In this document: positions 45,561 through 55,316 of the stretch, piece by piece
How the letters are laid out: each line of letters begins with the position of its first letter
Position numbering within the stretch: the stretch's first letter is position 1
NCBI GenBank assembly: GCA_963847515.1
Contig: CAWKAA010000005.1
Coordinates: 372,001-436,000 of the forward strand
Length of the DNA stretch: 64,000 nucleotides
Reading direction: 5' to 3'
Source of the DNA: QHXW01 sp963847515
GTDB taxonomy: Bacteria > Acidobacteriota > Terriglobia > Bryobacterales > Bryobacteraceae
The notes under the pieces: model-generated
Database searches by the model: none
What the model was told of the DNA's origin: nothing
Seen by the model: only the letters and a program-made list of their open reading frames with translations
Position numbers and translations under genes: made by a program

Positions 45561-46570
45561 ATTCTCCTGATCCTGCTCCCGTCATTGACCTGATTGAGGC
45601 TTTCCGGCGATCAAAAACCATGTTCGCGGCGGTCGCGCTGGGCGTGTTCGACCGTCTGGAGGGCAAGCCCGCGGATGCCGCAACTGTGGCCGGGGAAATA
45701 CAGGCCAAGACCGCGTCGCTCGAGCGCCTGCTGGATGCCTGCGTGAGCCTTGGATTCCTTCGCAAGAGTGGCGGATTGTACGCCAACGAGCCTGTGGCGG
45801 CCGAGTACCTATGCCGATCGAGTGAGCGCGCTCTGACCGGCTACATTTTGTATTCGAATGAAGTGCTGTTCCGGATGTGGGCGAACCTCGAAGATGCGGT
45901 GATTGAAGGCAGTCACCAATGGAAGCAGACGTTTGGTCTGGAAGGAAATATCTTCGATCATTTCTTCAAAACCGATGAAGCCATGCGCACGTTTCTTCTC
46001 GGGATGCATGGCTTCGGAGTGCTGAGCTCGCCCAAGGTGGTTGCGGCGTTCGATCTATCGCGCTTCCGCCAGCTGGTGGACCTGGGCGGCGCCACCGGGC
46101 ATCTCGCGATCGCCGCCTGTCAACGATATCCGGAGATGCGCGCTGCGGTTTTCGATCTTCCTCGGGTGATAGAAGTGGCGCGCGAACAGGTGAGCCGGTC
46201 CGGCGTAGCCGCGCGCGTTGACTTGATGGCGGGCGATTTCTTTTCGGACGAGCTGCCCGAAGCGGACGTGTTCGCGGTGGGCCGCATCCTGCACGACTGG
46301 TCAGAAGATAAAATCCAGACGCTGCTGGCGAAGGTTTTTGCGCACCTGCCGACGGGCGGAGGGCTGCTTATTAGCGAGAAATTACTGACGGATGATAAAA
46401 CCGGCCCCGTTCCCGCGCTCATGCAATCGCTCAACATGCTGGTCTGCACCGAAGGCCGAGAGCGCTCGCTAGGCGAATATCGCGCGTTACTGGAGGCGGC
46501 AGGCTTTCGCGATGTCGAGGGCCGCATGACGGGAGCGCCGCTGGACGCCGTGCTGGCGATCAAACTTTAG
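45557..46570 (+). CDS. O-methyltransferase, acetylserotonin-MT-like
   Basis: The product is 337 residues from ATG 45557; longer readings through the thiL end are not needed because of the ATGA overlap. The N-terminal dimerisation/winged-helix half has FRRSKTMFAAVALGVFDRL and LERLLDACVSLGFLRKSGG. The Rossmann half has LVDLGGATGHLAIAACQRYP (SAM motif), FDLPRVIEVAREQV, GDFFSDELPEADVFAVGRIL and HDWSEDKIQTLLAKVF with the His often used as base. It probably methylates a hydroxyl of a small secondary metabolite or quinone-like compound. It does not look like part of thiamine synthesis despite the operon. Confidence 0.8.
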   Translation: MNSPDPAPVIDLIEAFRRSKTMFAAVALGVFDRLEGKPADAATVAGEIQAKTASLERLLDACVSLGFLRKSGGLYANEPVAAEYLCRSSERALTGYILYSNEVLFRMWANLEDAVIEGSHQWKQTFGLEGNIFDHFFKTDEAMRTFLLGMHGFGVLSSPKVVAAFDLSRFRQLVDLGGATGHLAIAACQRYPEMRAAVFDLPRVIEVAREQVSRSGVAARVDLMAGDFFSDELPEADVFAVGRILHDWSEDKIQTLLAKVFAHLPTGGGLLISEKLLTDDKTGPVPALMQSLNMLVCTEGRERSLGEYRALLEAAGFRDVEGRMTGAPLDAVLAIKL

Positions 46571-46659
46571 GTGCGATAACCTACACAGCAGGCCTTTTTT
46601 TTTCAGGCTGCCCAAACGTGTATACTCAACGCCATCAGGTTTCTTCCAGGAGAAAAACA

Positions 46660-46983
46660 ATGCCAATCCTGCAAATCAACTTTAAGTTGAACGCTCCAGT
46701 GGCTGAATACGAGAAGATCTGCGATGGCGTTGCCCACCCGATCGCCGATGTCCCCGGCCTTCGATGGAAAGTCTGGTTGCTGAACGAACGGGAGAAAGAG
46801 GCCGGAGGAATTTATCTGTTCGACACCAAACAGGCGCTTAATGATTACCTGGCCGGCCCAATTGTGGCTCAGGTGAAGATCCATCCTGCGTTACAAGATC
46901 TGAGCGCCAAGACGTTCGATGTCATGGAAGAAGTGACCGCCATCACACGCGGTCCCGTTTCCACAATGGCAGCGGCGCAGTAA
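46660..46983 (+). CDS. YdhR-like monooxygenase-fold protein
   Basis: The product is 107 residues from ATG 46660, chosen because CAGGAGA ends 6 bases before it; the earlier in-frame start at 46618 lacks one. The ferredoxin-like ABM/YdhR fold is suggested by ILQINFKLNAPVAEYEKICD, IADVPGLRWKVWLLNEREKE, GGIYLFDTKQALNDYLAGPI and a C-terminal FDVMEEVTAITRG. YdhR members are dimeric, putative monooxygenases; the reaction is unproven. It stands alone after the methyltransferase. Confidence 0.72.
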   Translation: MPILQINFKLNAPVAEYEKICDGVAHPIADVPGLRWKVWLLNEREKEAGGIYLFDTKQALNDYLAGPIVAQVKIHPALQDLSAKTFDVMEEVTAITRGPVSTMAAAQ

Positions 46984-47091
46984 CACGAGACAAAGTTATC
47001 CGGCCCTGTTCAAATGCTGCCGGTAAGGCTGCTTGTTCGATCTTGCGGCGATTTCTTTTCGGACGCATTGCCGGGGGGCTGGCCGAGCGGT

Positions 47092-47505
47092 TCACGGAAT
47101 AACGCGAAACTTCTTTCCACGCGCCATACGGAGGACACCAAAGTCGCGCCGGTCCAGTGTAAACATCGTTTCAATCCCCTCCCGATTTGCCAAATGCACC
47201 AGGCAGGCATCGGCGAGTTGAATCCTCAAGCCCCGATACTTTGCCAGGATGGCTGCGATTCCGGAGAGGTCCGCCTCGTCCAGAGGAAGAAGCTCAAAAG
47301 GGCGGCCGTGGAAAGAGGGCAGCAGTATCCGGAGAGCCAACGGGTATGCCCGCAAAAGCCAGGCCGCCTCGGTAATCACAGGCCAACAAGTCAGTAGAGG
47401 CCCCGTGATGCTCCGAAGCTGTTCCACGCATGGTCCATGGTGTTCGTCGGATGCTGAAAGGATAGCTACAATCGGGCCGGTGTCGACAAGTATCTGGCTG
47501 CTCAA
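47092..47505 (-). CDS. PIN-domain toxin, VapC-like
   Basis: The product is 137 residues. The four acidic residues of PIN ribonucleases are in place: Asp8 (ILVDTGPIVAIL), Glu46 (PVITEAAW), Asp99 (LADACLVHLA) and Asp118/Asp121 (FTLDRRDFGVLR). It should act as a metal-dependent RNase, usually on tRNA or mRNA, held off by the antitoxin encoded directly upstream. Its ATG overlaps the antitoxin stop as ATGA. The complete length and clean frame suggest an intact pair. Confidence 0.85.
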   Translation of the reverse strand: MSSQILVDTGPIVAILSASDEHHGPCVEQLRSITGPLLTCWPVITEAAWLLRAYPLALRILLPSFHGRPFELLPLDEADLSGIAAILAKYRGLRIQLADACLVHLANREGIETMFTLDRRDFGVLRMARGKKFRVIP

Positions 47506-47753
47506 GAGCCACCAAAGCCGTCGAAGTGTCTTGTATTCGTGCTGAGATCCCTGCTGGCTCCCCGTACGACCCCGATCAGCCCGGCCCTGTGGAAGCGCTC
47601 ATATGCGGTGATTGCATGGTCGTCACCCGCGAGCTGCCGCTCGACGGATACACGAACCAAGTCCGATTCGCGCGTTCCACTGCCACGAGCAGCCTGCTTC
47701 AGCCTTCGGCGCAGGCCCGCTGGAAACCGCACGGTGATCCGAGAGTCTTTCAT
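47502..47753 (-). CDS. Ribbon-helix-helix antitoxin
   Basis: The product is 83 residues. The N-terminal MKDSRITVRFPAGLRRRLKQ and following helix GSGTRESDLVRVSVERQLAG look like an Arc/CopG-type ribbon-helix-helix, the DNA-binding part of type II antitoxins. The C-terminus (LIGVVRGASRDLSTNTRHF) would wrap the toxin. Antitoxin-first order with an ATGA overlap to the PIN toxin gene is typical and implies autorepression. Confidence 0.8.
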   Translation of the reverse strand: MKDSRITVRFPAGLRRRLKQAARGSGTRESDLVRVSVERQLAGDDHAITAYERFHRAGLIGVVRGASRDLSTNTRHFDGFGGS

Positions 47754-47872
47754 CTATCTGTCTGACATTCTAGCAGATGTGTCGGACATCTGAACGAAGG
47801 CCGCTTTCGAGTCCGACCCTTTGTCGGATACGTAGGCTTAGGGGCCGTCGTAAGGTCAGATTTCAACAACTC

Positions 47873-48406
47873 TTACGCCTTAGGAAACTCGGGGTGTTGC
47901 TTGATTTCTTCGATCTGCGCGGCGTGGCGGGCGGGATGTAGCGCCAGCAGCAACAGGCACTTGTAGCAATCGATTTCGCCTAGCACCGGATGCGGCGTAA
48001 AAAGGCGCCGCAAATCCTCGGTGCAGCCGTTCGCGTAGGCCAGCACGCGATCGCGGGTTTCAAGGAAGTGAGCAGTCGCCGCGGCAGTAGACGCAAAATG
48101 GCCATGCGGCTGAACGCGCGGTGGCGCCGCAACTTTCCGGCTCCGGTCTACAATCGCCGCAACCATGCGGCCGTCTTTCGCAGGATCGAGCGGGACGCCG
48201 TTAGGATTTGCCGCACCCTTGGCCAGAAGCGCGAACATGAGGTCCTCTGTGACGGCGAGGTGTTCGACGCAGTCCGCGATAGACCAGTCTTCGGGGCGCG
48301 GCTTGAAGTGGAGCTGCGCTTCGGCCAGGCCGTCGATCACCCGAACAACGGCCTCGCGACCCTCCAGCAATTGCTTGGTAGCGAATTCCTTTTCGGAATC
48401 AGTCAT
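47873..48406 (-). CDS. DinB-family four-helix protein
   Basis: The product is 177 residues. DinB-type helices are visible: KQLLEGREAVVRVIDGLAEA, FKPRPEDWSIADCVEHLAVT, DLMFALLAKG, and a C-terminal LLALHPARHAAQIEEIKQH. The likely metal ligands are His in VEHLAV and the two His of LHPARHA. Members are metal-dependent thiol-transfer or related enzymes; none is proven here. Its ATG overlaps the nuoN stop as ATGA, so it sits at the tail of the complex I operon, an unusual position. Confidence 0.82.
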   Translation of the reverse strand: MTDSEKEFATKQLLEGREAVVRVIDGLAEAQLHFKPRPEDWSIADCVEHLAVTEDLMFALLAKGAANPNGVPLDPAKDGRMVAAIVDRSRKVAAPPRVQPHGHFASTAAATAHFLETRDRVLAYANGCTEDLRRLFTPHPVLGEIDCYKCLLLLALHPARHAAQIEEIKQHPEFPKA

Positions 48407-49870
48407 CTGACAAGCACCGCCGACTTACCCGCAAAAGCAAGAAGAGCCGAGGGAAAAATTCCCAGGATAAATGTCCCGAGCGCCGGAAGAATAAGGGCAG
48501 CTTTCATGCCCGCGGTCAAAGGCTCGGCCGCACTCGCGGCTTCACTGGGCTCATGCATGTACATGACGACTAGAATGCGCAGGTAGTAGTACGCTGCGAC
48601 AGCGCTATTCAGCAAACCGAGCACCGTGAGCCAGACCAGGTGGGATTCGAGCGCTGCCTTGAAGATATAAAACTTGCCGAAGAACCCGCCGGTAAGCGGC
48701 ACACCGATCAGCGAAAGCAGGAATATCGTAAGAAGCGCGGCGGTGAAGGGCTGGCGCTCGGCGAGTCCCGCGAAGTCATCCACGTCAACGTAACGCTCGT
48801 GCTTGCCGGACAAATGCGTCACCACTGCAAACGCTCCGATGTTCATGAGCGCATATGCCGCCAGATAAAACATGGCCGCTGCTGTTCCGGTTTCGGAGCG
48901 TGCAGCCACGGCGACCAGCACATATCCGGCGTGCGCGATGGAACTGTAGGCCAGCAGGCGCTTGATGTTCGATTGCGTGAGAGCCGCGAAGTTGCCAATG
49001 GTCATCGAGAGGAGCGCCGAGAGCCATACCAGCGGTTCCCAACCGGATCCGATGGGCGCGAAAGCCGTCATGAAGATGCGCAGAACAACCGCGAAGGCCG
49101 CGGCCTTGGGCCCTGCAGACAGGAAGGCCGAGACCGGCACGGGCGCACCCTGATAGACGTCGGGCGCCCAGATCTGGAACGGCGCGCCGGAAACTTTAAA
49201 GCCCAGACCCACGAGCATCAGGGCCGCGGAGACTGCCACGAGCGTGGGCGATACGGTCGAATCATGCGCCAACAGCACGCCGCGAATCACCGTAAGATCG
49301 GTGGATTTCGCCAGCCCGTAAATCCAGGCGATGCCATAAAGGAAAAATGCAGTGGCGAACGAACCCTAGCAGAAAGTACTTTAGTGCTGATTCGTTGTTG
49401 CGCTTGTCGTCGCGAAGATAACCGGCCAGCACGTAGGAAGCGATGGAGGAAATCTCGAGACCGATGAAGATCATGATCAAGTCGTTAGCGGTGACCATGA
49501 TGCACTGGCCCATAATCGAGAACAAAATCAGTGCATGATACTCGCCCGTGTCGACACCCTCACGCCCGAGGTATCTATATGACGCCAGAACGATGAGAAT
49601 GCCCACGCCGATCACCAGGACCCGGAAGAAAGCCCCGAAACCATCTGCGATCAGCATTCCCGAAAATGCCGGGCCGGGTGAACCGTAGGCCCGAAGCGCG
49701 GCCGCGAGCGCGCCTGCCAGGCCCGCCAGTGAGAGGTTTCCGTAAAGTCTCGACCAGCGCTGGCCGCCGATCGATTCGAGCACCATGAGCAGCGTGCCCA
49801 CCACCGTGAGAACAATCTCCGGCAGGAAGCGCAGAAGCTCCACGCTCTTGGGAAAGAAATCAGCGGGCAC
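48403..49870 (-). CDS. nuoN: NADH-quinone oxidoreductase subunit N, one frame break
   Basis: The reconstructed product is about 489 residues from GTG 49870, an antiporter-like membrane subunit of complex I that pumps protons. Blocks are LLRFLPEIVLTVVGTLLMVL, YLGREGVDTGEYHALILFSI, NNESALKYFLLGS, GAPFQIWAPDVYQGAPVPVS and NIKRLLAYSSIAHAGYVLVA, typical of NuoN. The frame changes near 49372 (extra G after CTAG) and is otherwise clean. The gene begins 11 bases inside nuoM. Confidence 0.9.
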
Positions 49871-51404
49871 GGGAGACCTCGCGAGCGCTCAGGTAGGGAG
49901 CAGGCGGCAGAGAAACGCGGAAGCGCACGTTCATCCTGGATTGATCGAGAATGGCTGCGTTGGCGCGCGTGATCGGCGGCAGGAAACTGGGTGTGTACAC
50001 GCCCATCCACACCATCATGGCGATCAGGGGCACGATGGCCGCCCATTCGCGCCGGCCCAAATCGAAGACGTGACTGGAGACCGCTTCCGGCGTATCGCCA
50101 TAAAACACGCGCTGATACAACCACAGCATGTAGCAGGCGGAAAGAATCACACCGATGGCGGCGAAAGCGGCCCATCTGAAGTTAGCCTGCGCCGTCCCCT
50201 GCAGCACCAAGTACTCGCCCACGAAATTGTTGAGCGTGGGCAGCCCGATGCTGGCCAGCGTCGTGATCAGGAAGATAGTGGAAAGCCAGGGCGCGGGCGT
50301 GGCCACGCCGCCAAAATCCGCAATGGCGAGAGAGTGCCGCCGGTCATAAAGGTAGCCCACCAGGACGAACAGAGCGCCGGTGGAGATCCCGTGGTTGAGC
50401 ATCTGGTAAACCGCGCCATCCAGGCCGAGCTGTGTGAAGCTGAAAATGCCGAGCACAACGAAACCCAGGTGGCTCACCGACGAGTACGCCACCAGTTTCT
50501 TCATATTTGGCTGCACCATGGCAACGAGCGCGCCATAGATGATCCCAATGATGGCCAGAACGATGATCCACGGAGCGCAGCGTCGGGCCGCTTCAGGGAA
50601 CAGAGGCACGCAAAAGCGCAGCAAACCGTACGTCCCCATTTTCAGCATGACAGAGGCCAGCATGACGGAGCCGGCCGTTGGCGCTTCCAGGTGCGCGTCA
50701 GGCAGCCACGTGTGCAGCGGAAACAAGGGTACCTTGATGGCAAATGCAATGAAGAAGGCCAGAAAGAGCAGCATCTCCTGCCCCGAAGTAAAGGAAATCT
50801 TGCTGCCCGCCAGCATCTTCAGGATCGCCGGGTAATCGAACGTTCCGGCACGGTTGTAGATGTAAATGATTCCAGCAAGCATCAGCATCGAGCCCGCCAT
50901 GGTGAACAGGAAAAACTTCACCGCTGCGTAAATGCGCCGCTCATGGCCCCAGATGCCAATGAGGAAATACATGGGCACGAGTGAAACTTCCCAGAACACG
51001 TAGAACAGGAACAGGTCCTGCGAAATGAAAACGCCGATCAGGCCGAACTCGAGCAGCAGCAGGAACGCGAAGAACTCTTTGACGCGCTTGTCGATGGAGC
51101 GCCACGAAACGAGAATGCAGATAGGTGTGAGCAAGGTGGTCAGAATCACGAGCCAGAGACTCAGCCCATCGATGCCGACATGAAAGTGGATTTCGGGCGA
51201 GGGTATCCAGATCACGTCAGTTGCAAATTGCATGCCGGAGCCGCCGCCCCCGAAGCCGATAGCCAGGCCGATGGAAGCGATAAAAGTAATGAGCGCCATC
51301 GCGATCGCCAGCCCGCGGATGACCTGCGGTTTGTCGCGCGGGACAAATAACAACAAGAAGAAGCCCACGACTGGCAGCGCGAGTACCACGTTCAGCAGCG
51401 TCAT
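49860..51404 (-). CDS. nuoM: NADH-quinone oxidoreductase subunit M
   Basis: The product is 514 residues with an intact frame, the second antiporter-like subunit. Family blocks include GIDGLSLWLVILTTLLTPIC, FYVFWEVSLVPMYFLIGIWG with the key Glu, AIKVPLFPLHTWLPDAHLEA with the pumping Lys, APTAGSVMLASVMLKMGTYG and KKLVAYSSVSHLGFVVLGIF. About 13-14 membrane helices are visible. Its ATG overlaps the nuoL stop as ATGA. Confidence 0.95.
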   Translation of the reverse strand: MTLLNVVLALPVVGFFLLLFVPRDKPQVIRGLAIAMALITFIASIGLAIGFGGGGSGMQFATDVIWIPSPEIHFHVGIDGLSLWLVILTTLLTPICILVSWRSIDKRVKEFFAFLLLLEFGLIGVFISQDLFLFYVFWEVSLVPMYFLIGIWGHERRIYAAVKFFLFTMAGSMLMLAGIIYIYNRAGTFDYPAILKMLAGSKISFTSGQEMLLFLAFFIAFAIKVPLFPLHTWLPDAHLEAPTAGSVMLASVMLKMGTYGLLRFCVPLFPEAARRCAPWIIVLAIIGIIYGALVAMVQPNMKKLVAYSSVSHLGFVVLGIFSFTQLGLDGAVYQMLNHGISTGALFVLVGYLYDRRHSLAIADFGGVATPAPWLSTIFLITTLASIGLPTLNNFVGEYLVLQGTAQANFRWAAFAAIGVILSACYMLWLYQRVFYGDTPEAVSSHVFDLGRREWAAIVPLIAMMVWMGVYTPSFLPPITRANAAILDQSRMNVRFRVSLPPAPYLSAREVSRAR

Positions 51405-53234
51405 CGCGCCGCTCCTACCAGTCCCAGCGCCACCACTAGGATCACCGAGCCGAACAGGACCCAGGTGGCGTAGCTACGAATATTGCCCGACTGGAGCAGC
51501 CTGAGCACGCTGCCGAATCCTTGCGAGCGCGAGCCGATACCGTTCGCCATACCGTCAATGAGGCCGGCGTCCACTCCGCGCCACAGCACCACGCGGGAGC
51601 CCGCGACCAGAGGCTTCACCACCGCGGCATTGTAAATCTCATCCACGAAGTACTTGTTGTAGACGACGCGGTAGAGCCAGCCGAAACCGGATGAAACCGA
51701 ATCCGCAAGCCCAGGGTTCGCAATGTACATAACATAGGCCAGCGCAATGCCGATCACACCGGCAGCCACCGAAATCACGACGAGCGATAACTCCTCGGGC
51801 GCCTCCGCGGTGGGGAAGAATTTATCTAGCCACACGGGGATGCGGATAAAACCGCCCAAAACGGAAAGCACCGCGAGTACGGCAACGGAATCGTGATCAC
51901 CGCCGGCGATTCGTGCGGATGCTCGTGGCCGCGATATTCGCCGAAGAACGTCATAAACATGGCGCGAAAAACGTAGAAGGCGGTCATGCCGGCAGTAATC
52001 GTGCCAACCCAGTACATCCATGGCGCGTGATGATACGCCGCCACGAGGATAGCGTCCTTGCTGAAGAAACCGGCTAGCGGCGGCACGCCGGAAATGGCCA
52101 GCGCGGCACACATCAGCGTCCAAAAAGTTACTGGGATTTTCTTGCGCAAGCCGCCCATATTACGCATGTCCTGTTCGCCCGAGAGCGCGTGGATCACGCT
52201 GCCTGCGCCCAGGAATAGCAGCGCCTTGAAAAACGCGTGCGTCATCAGGTGATAGATGCCGGACGAAAACGCCCCCGTGCCCAGGCCCAGAAACATGTAG
52301 CCGAGCTGCGAGACCGTGGAGTAAGCGAAAACTTTCTTGATATCGTTCTGCGCCAGACCAATGGTGGCGGCAAACGCCGCCGTGAACAGGCCAATGAATG
52401 CGACCCACTCGAGCGCGGCTGGTGCATGAATATAGATCGGGAACGAGCGCGCCACCACATATACGCCCGCGGTGACCATGGTGGCCGCGTGGATCAGTGC
52501 GGAGACGGGTGTCGGGCCTTCCATGGCGTCGGGGAGCCAGACATATAGCGGAAACTGCGCCGACTTGCCGCACGCGCCTACCAGCAGCAACATCGCAATA
52601 GCCGTCAGCATTCCTTCAGGTTTGGAGGCAGCAGCGCCAAACACCGTACGGAAGTCGAGCGATCCGAAATTCACCACGATCATGAGCATGGCGAGTGAGA
52701 AACCGTAATCGCCGATGCGGTTCACGATGAATGCCTTGTTGCCCGCGTTAGTAGCGCTTGTCTTGTGGAACCAGAAGCCGATGAGCAAATAGCTGCATAG
52801 CCCCACACCCTCCCAACCCACAAACAGCACAAGGTAGTTGGCCGCCAGCACTAGCGTAAGCATGAAGAACATGAACAGGTTGAGATACGCGAAAAAGCGG
52901 TAGTACCCGTGGTCGTGCTCCATGTAGCCGATGGAGTAAATATGGATGAGCGAACCGACGCCGGTGACGACCAGCAGCATGACGGCTGTCAGGCGGTCAA
53001 CGGCGAAATCGCAGCCTACGCGAAAACCGCCCGGCGACGATCCAGTCGAAGTAGTGCTCAAAAATCGGAGCCTCACCCAGGGCCAGCACGGTCTTCAGCG
53101 CCCATGCGAACGCGAGCACCACGCTTCCGATGGCGACAGCGTTGATGATCGCCTTAGAGAAACGCCGGCCGAAGACGTCCGTTGATCAGAAAGCCCGCGA
53201 GCGGAAGCGCGGGGATGAGCCAGAGTTGATGCAT
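51401..53234 (-). CDS. nuoL: NADH-quinone oxidoreductase subunit L, three frame breaks
   Basis: The reconstructed product is about 610 residues from ATG 53234 (MHQLWLIPALPLAGFLING). It is the distal antiporter-like subunit with the long lateral helix. Blocks are FAVDRLTAVMLLVVTGVGSL, YSIGYMEHDHGYYRFFAYLN, LFVGWEGVGLCSYLLIGFW, FPLYVWLPDAMEGPTPVSAL and HAATMVTAGVYVV. Frames change near 53180 and 53035 (one extra base each) and near 51890. The rest is unbroken. Confidence 0.92.
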
Positions 53235-53247
53235 CAGAACAATATGT

Positions 53248-53560
53248 TCAATACTTCATCGAGTTCACTTCATCGATGTTTAGGGTCGAGCGATTCTTGA
53301 AGACCGTCAAAATAATCGCCAGACCAACAGCCGCCTCTGCGGCTGCTACTACCATGACGAAAAAGGCGAACAGATGTGCCGTTCACCTGCTTGAGCTGAT
53401 AAGAAAACGCGACGAAGGTCAGGTTCACGGCATTCAGCATCAGCTCGATGGACATGAACATGGTGATGATATTTTTGCGAAACAGAAAACCGGCGATACC
53501 GAGCGCGAACAAAACCGCGCTCAGAATCAGGTACCAGGTGAGCGGAACGCCGTTCATCAC
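53248..53560 (-). CDS. nuoK: NADH-quinone oxidoreductase subunit K, one frame break
   Basis: The reconstructed product is about 104 residues with three helices: LTWYLILSAVLFALGIAGFL, RKNIITMFMSIELMLNAVNL with the conserved Glu, and FAFFVMVVAAAEAAVGLAII with the second Glu. The frame changes near 53372 (extra A in GGCACATCTG) and the repaired end is NIDEVNSMKY. GTG 53560 or ATG 53557 may start it; both overlap the nuoJ stop. Confidence 0.9.
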
Positions 53561-54058
53561 TCCAGTTCCTTTCGCGCAAGCACGATGGCGCCCAAAATGG
53601 CAATGAGGATCAGGACCGATGTGACCTCAAACGGCAGTAGGTACTGCGTAAACAATGCACGCCCGACGCTCTGCGCAGTCCCGCCCTTGAAGGCGCCAAA
53701 TTGCACCAGCGTGGTGGACGGATAGAGCCGCTGGATGAAATAACTGATCAGCGCGAGAAAAGCGACTAGCAGCGGCATCCCCAGCAACTGCGCCACCAGC
53801 GACCGGCCGCGCTTCGACTTCCGCGCCGGCATTCAGCAGCATGATGACGAACACGAACAGCACCATGATGGCGCCGGCGTAGACGATGACTTGCGCCATG
53901 GCGATGAATTCCGCGCCCAACAAGCAGATACAGCACAGCCAGCGATCCCATGACGCCGATCAGCGAAAGGGCGCTCGATATAGGATGCGTCTGCACTACC
54001 ACATTGATCCGCAGACAACGGCGATGATGGCGAAGATGAGAAAGAGAATTACATCCAT
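53557..54058 (-). CDS. nuoJ: NADH-quinone oxidoreductase subunit J, three frame breaks
   Basis: The reconstructed product is about 167 residues. It starts MDVILFLIFAIIAVVCG, followed by THPISSALSLIGVMGSLAVLYLL, EFIAMAQVIVYAGAIMVLFVF (the NuoJ hallmark), LLNAG, and a final helix SVLILIAILGAIVLARK. Frames change near 54010, 53920 and 53825. It directly follows nuoH (71 bases); nuoI, which normally lies between them, is absent. Confidence 0.88.
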
Positions 54059-54128
54059 GAAAAGTCCGCGAGGCAAAAGAATAGGAAAACGTAGCTCCTC
54101 ATAACTTCTTTTTCTTTTTTACCTTCGC

Positions 54129-55316
54129 TCACGACAAGGCCACCAACAGTCCCGTCACCAGCAGATTCACCAGCGCAATCGGAAACAGGCACTTTCCACG
54201 CAAACCCCATCAACTGGTCGTAACGAAACCGCGGCAGCGTGCCGCGGATCCAAATATAATAGGAACAGGATCGCGCCTACCTTGGCTATGAACCAGAACA
54301 GCGGAATCAGCGCCTGCTGTAACGGCGGCAACAGGAACAATGCAGCGATCAGCCAGAAAAATGATGCCAAACGCGGGAAGGGTCAACCGGTCACGCTTCC
54401 GCGCCGGATGCAATCCATGATAAATCGCGACGAGGCCGCGCCGCCGCAAAGACTAGCGACGGGCACATAAATTCGAACCCCACGCCGGCGGAAAATAGCG
54501 GCTGCCATCCGCCCAGAAACAGAGTCGCCGTTAGGCACGACAGCGGTCACCATGTTGGCGTATTCGGCCATGAAGAACGCCGCGAATTTCATGCTGCTGT
54601 ATTCGGTGTGAAAACCGGCCACCAGCTCATTCTCGGCTTCCGGCAGATCGAAGGGCACGCGATTGGTCTCGGCGAAACCGGCAATTAGGAACACGAAAGA
54701 AACTCACGATCTGCGGCGCTGGCAAACGCAGAATATTCCAGTGGAGGATGGACCCCGTTTGCGTCTCGACGATCTGCCGCAGGCTTAGCGTATTCGCAAG
54801 CAGCAGCGGCGCGGCAATGGCCAGGCTCAGCGGCAGCTCGTAGCTGATCATCTGCGCGGAGCTGCGCAGCCCGCCAAGCAGACGAATATTTGTTGTTCGA
54901 AGCCCAGCCGGCCAGCGCGATGCCATAAACGCCCATCGAGCTGATCGCCAGAATGAACAGCAGGCCGATGTTCAGATCGGTGAGCTGCATCCAGGTGCGT
55001 CTGGCCGAATACCTGGATTTCGCCTCCGAACGGAATCACCGAGATCGAGATCAGCGCCATCGTCACTGCCAGAAATGGCGCCAGCAGATAAATGAACTTG
55101 TTGACGTGACGGCGGAATCAGGTCCTCTTTGGTGATCAGCTTGATCACATCGGCAAGCGGCTGCAGCAGGCCATGCGGCCCCACGCGCGAGGGCCCAAGC
55201 CGCACCTGAATGTGCGCGATCACCTTGCGTTCCACCCATTGCAGATAGGCGAGCGTGGTTAGAAGGACGAAGGCCACAACCGCCGCTTTGATGATGCTCA
55301 GAATGAAGAAGTTCAT
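54129..55316 (-). CDS. nuoH: NADH-quinone oxidoreductase subunit H, about eight frame breaks
   Basis: The reconstructed product is about 395 residues, the membrane subunit forming part of the quinone site. Blocks are TLAYLQWVERKVIAHIQVRL, GPSRVGPHGLLQPLADVIKL, ITKEDLIPPS, GVYGIALAGWASNNKYS, SYELPLSLAIAAPLLL, ETNRVPFDLPEAENELVAGF, HTEYSSMKFAAFFMAEYANM and TLPRFRYDQLMGFAWKV, all in canonical order. Frames change near 55100, 55005, 54895, 54695, 54530, 54440, 54250 and 54205. Its ATG overlaps the nuoG stop (ATGA). It ends LVTGLLVALS. Confidence 0.88.

Noticed and set aside
46590..46602. Nine-T run after the methyltransferase as an intrinsic terminator
   Set aside because: The flanking GCAGGC and GCTGC pair only weakly around the T run itself, so the geometry is wrong for a terminator.
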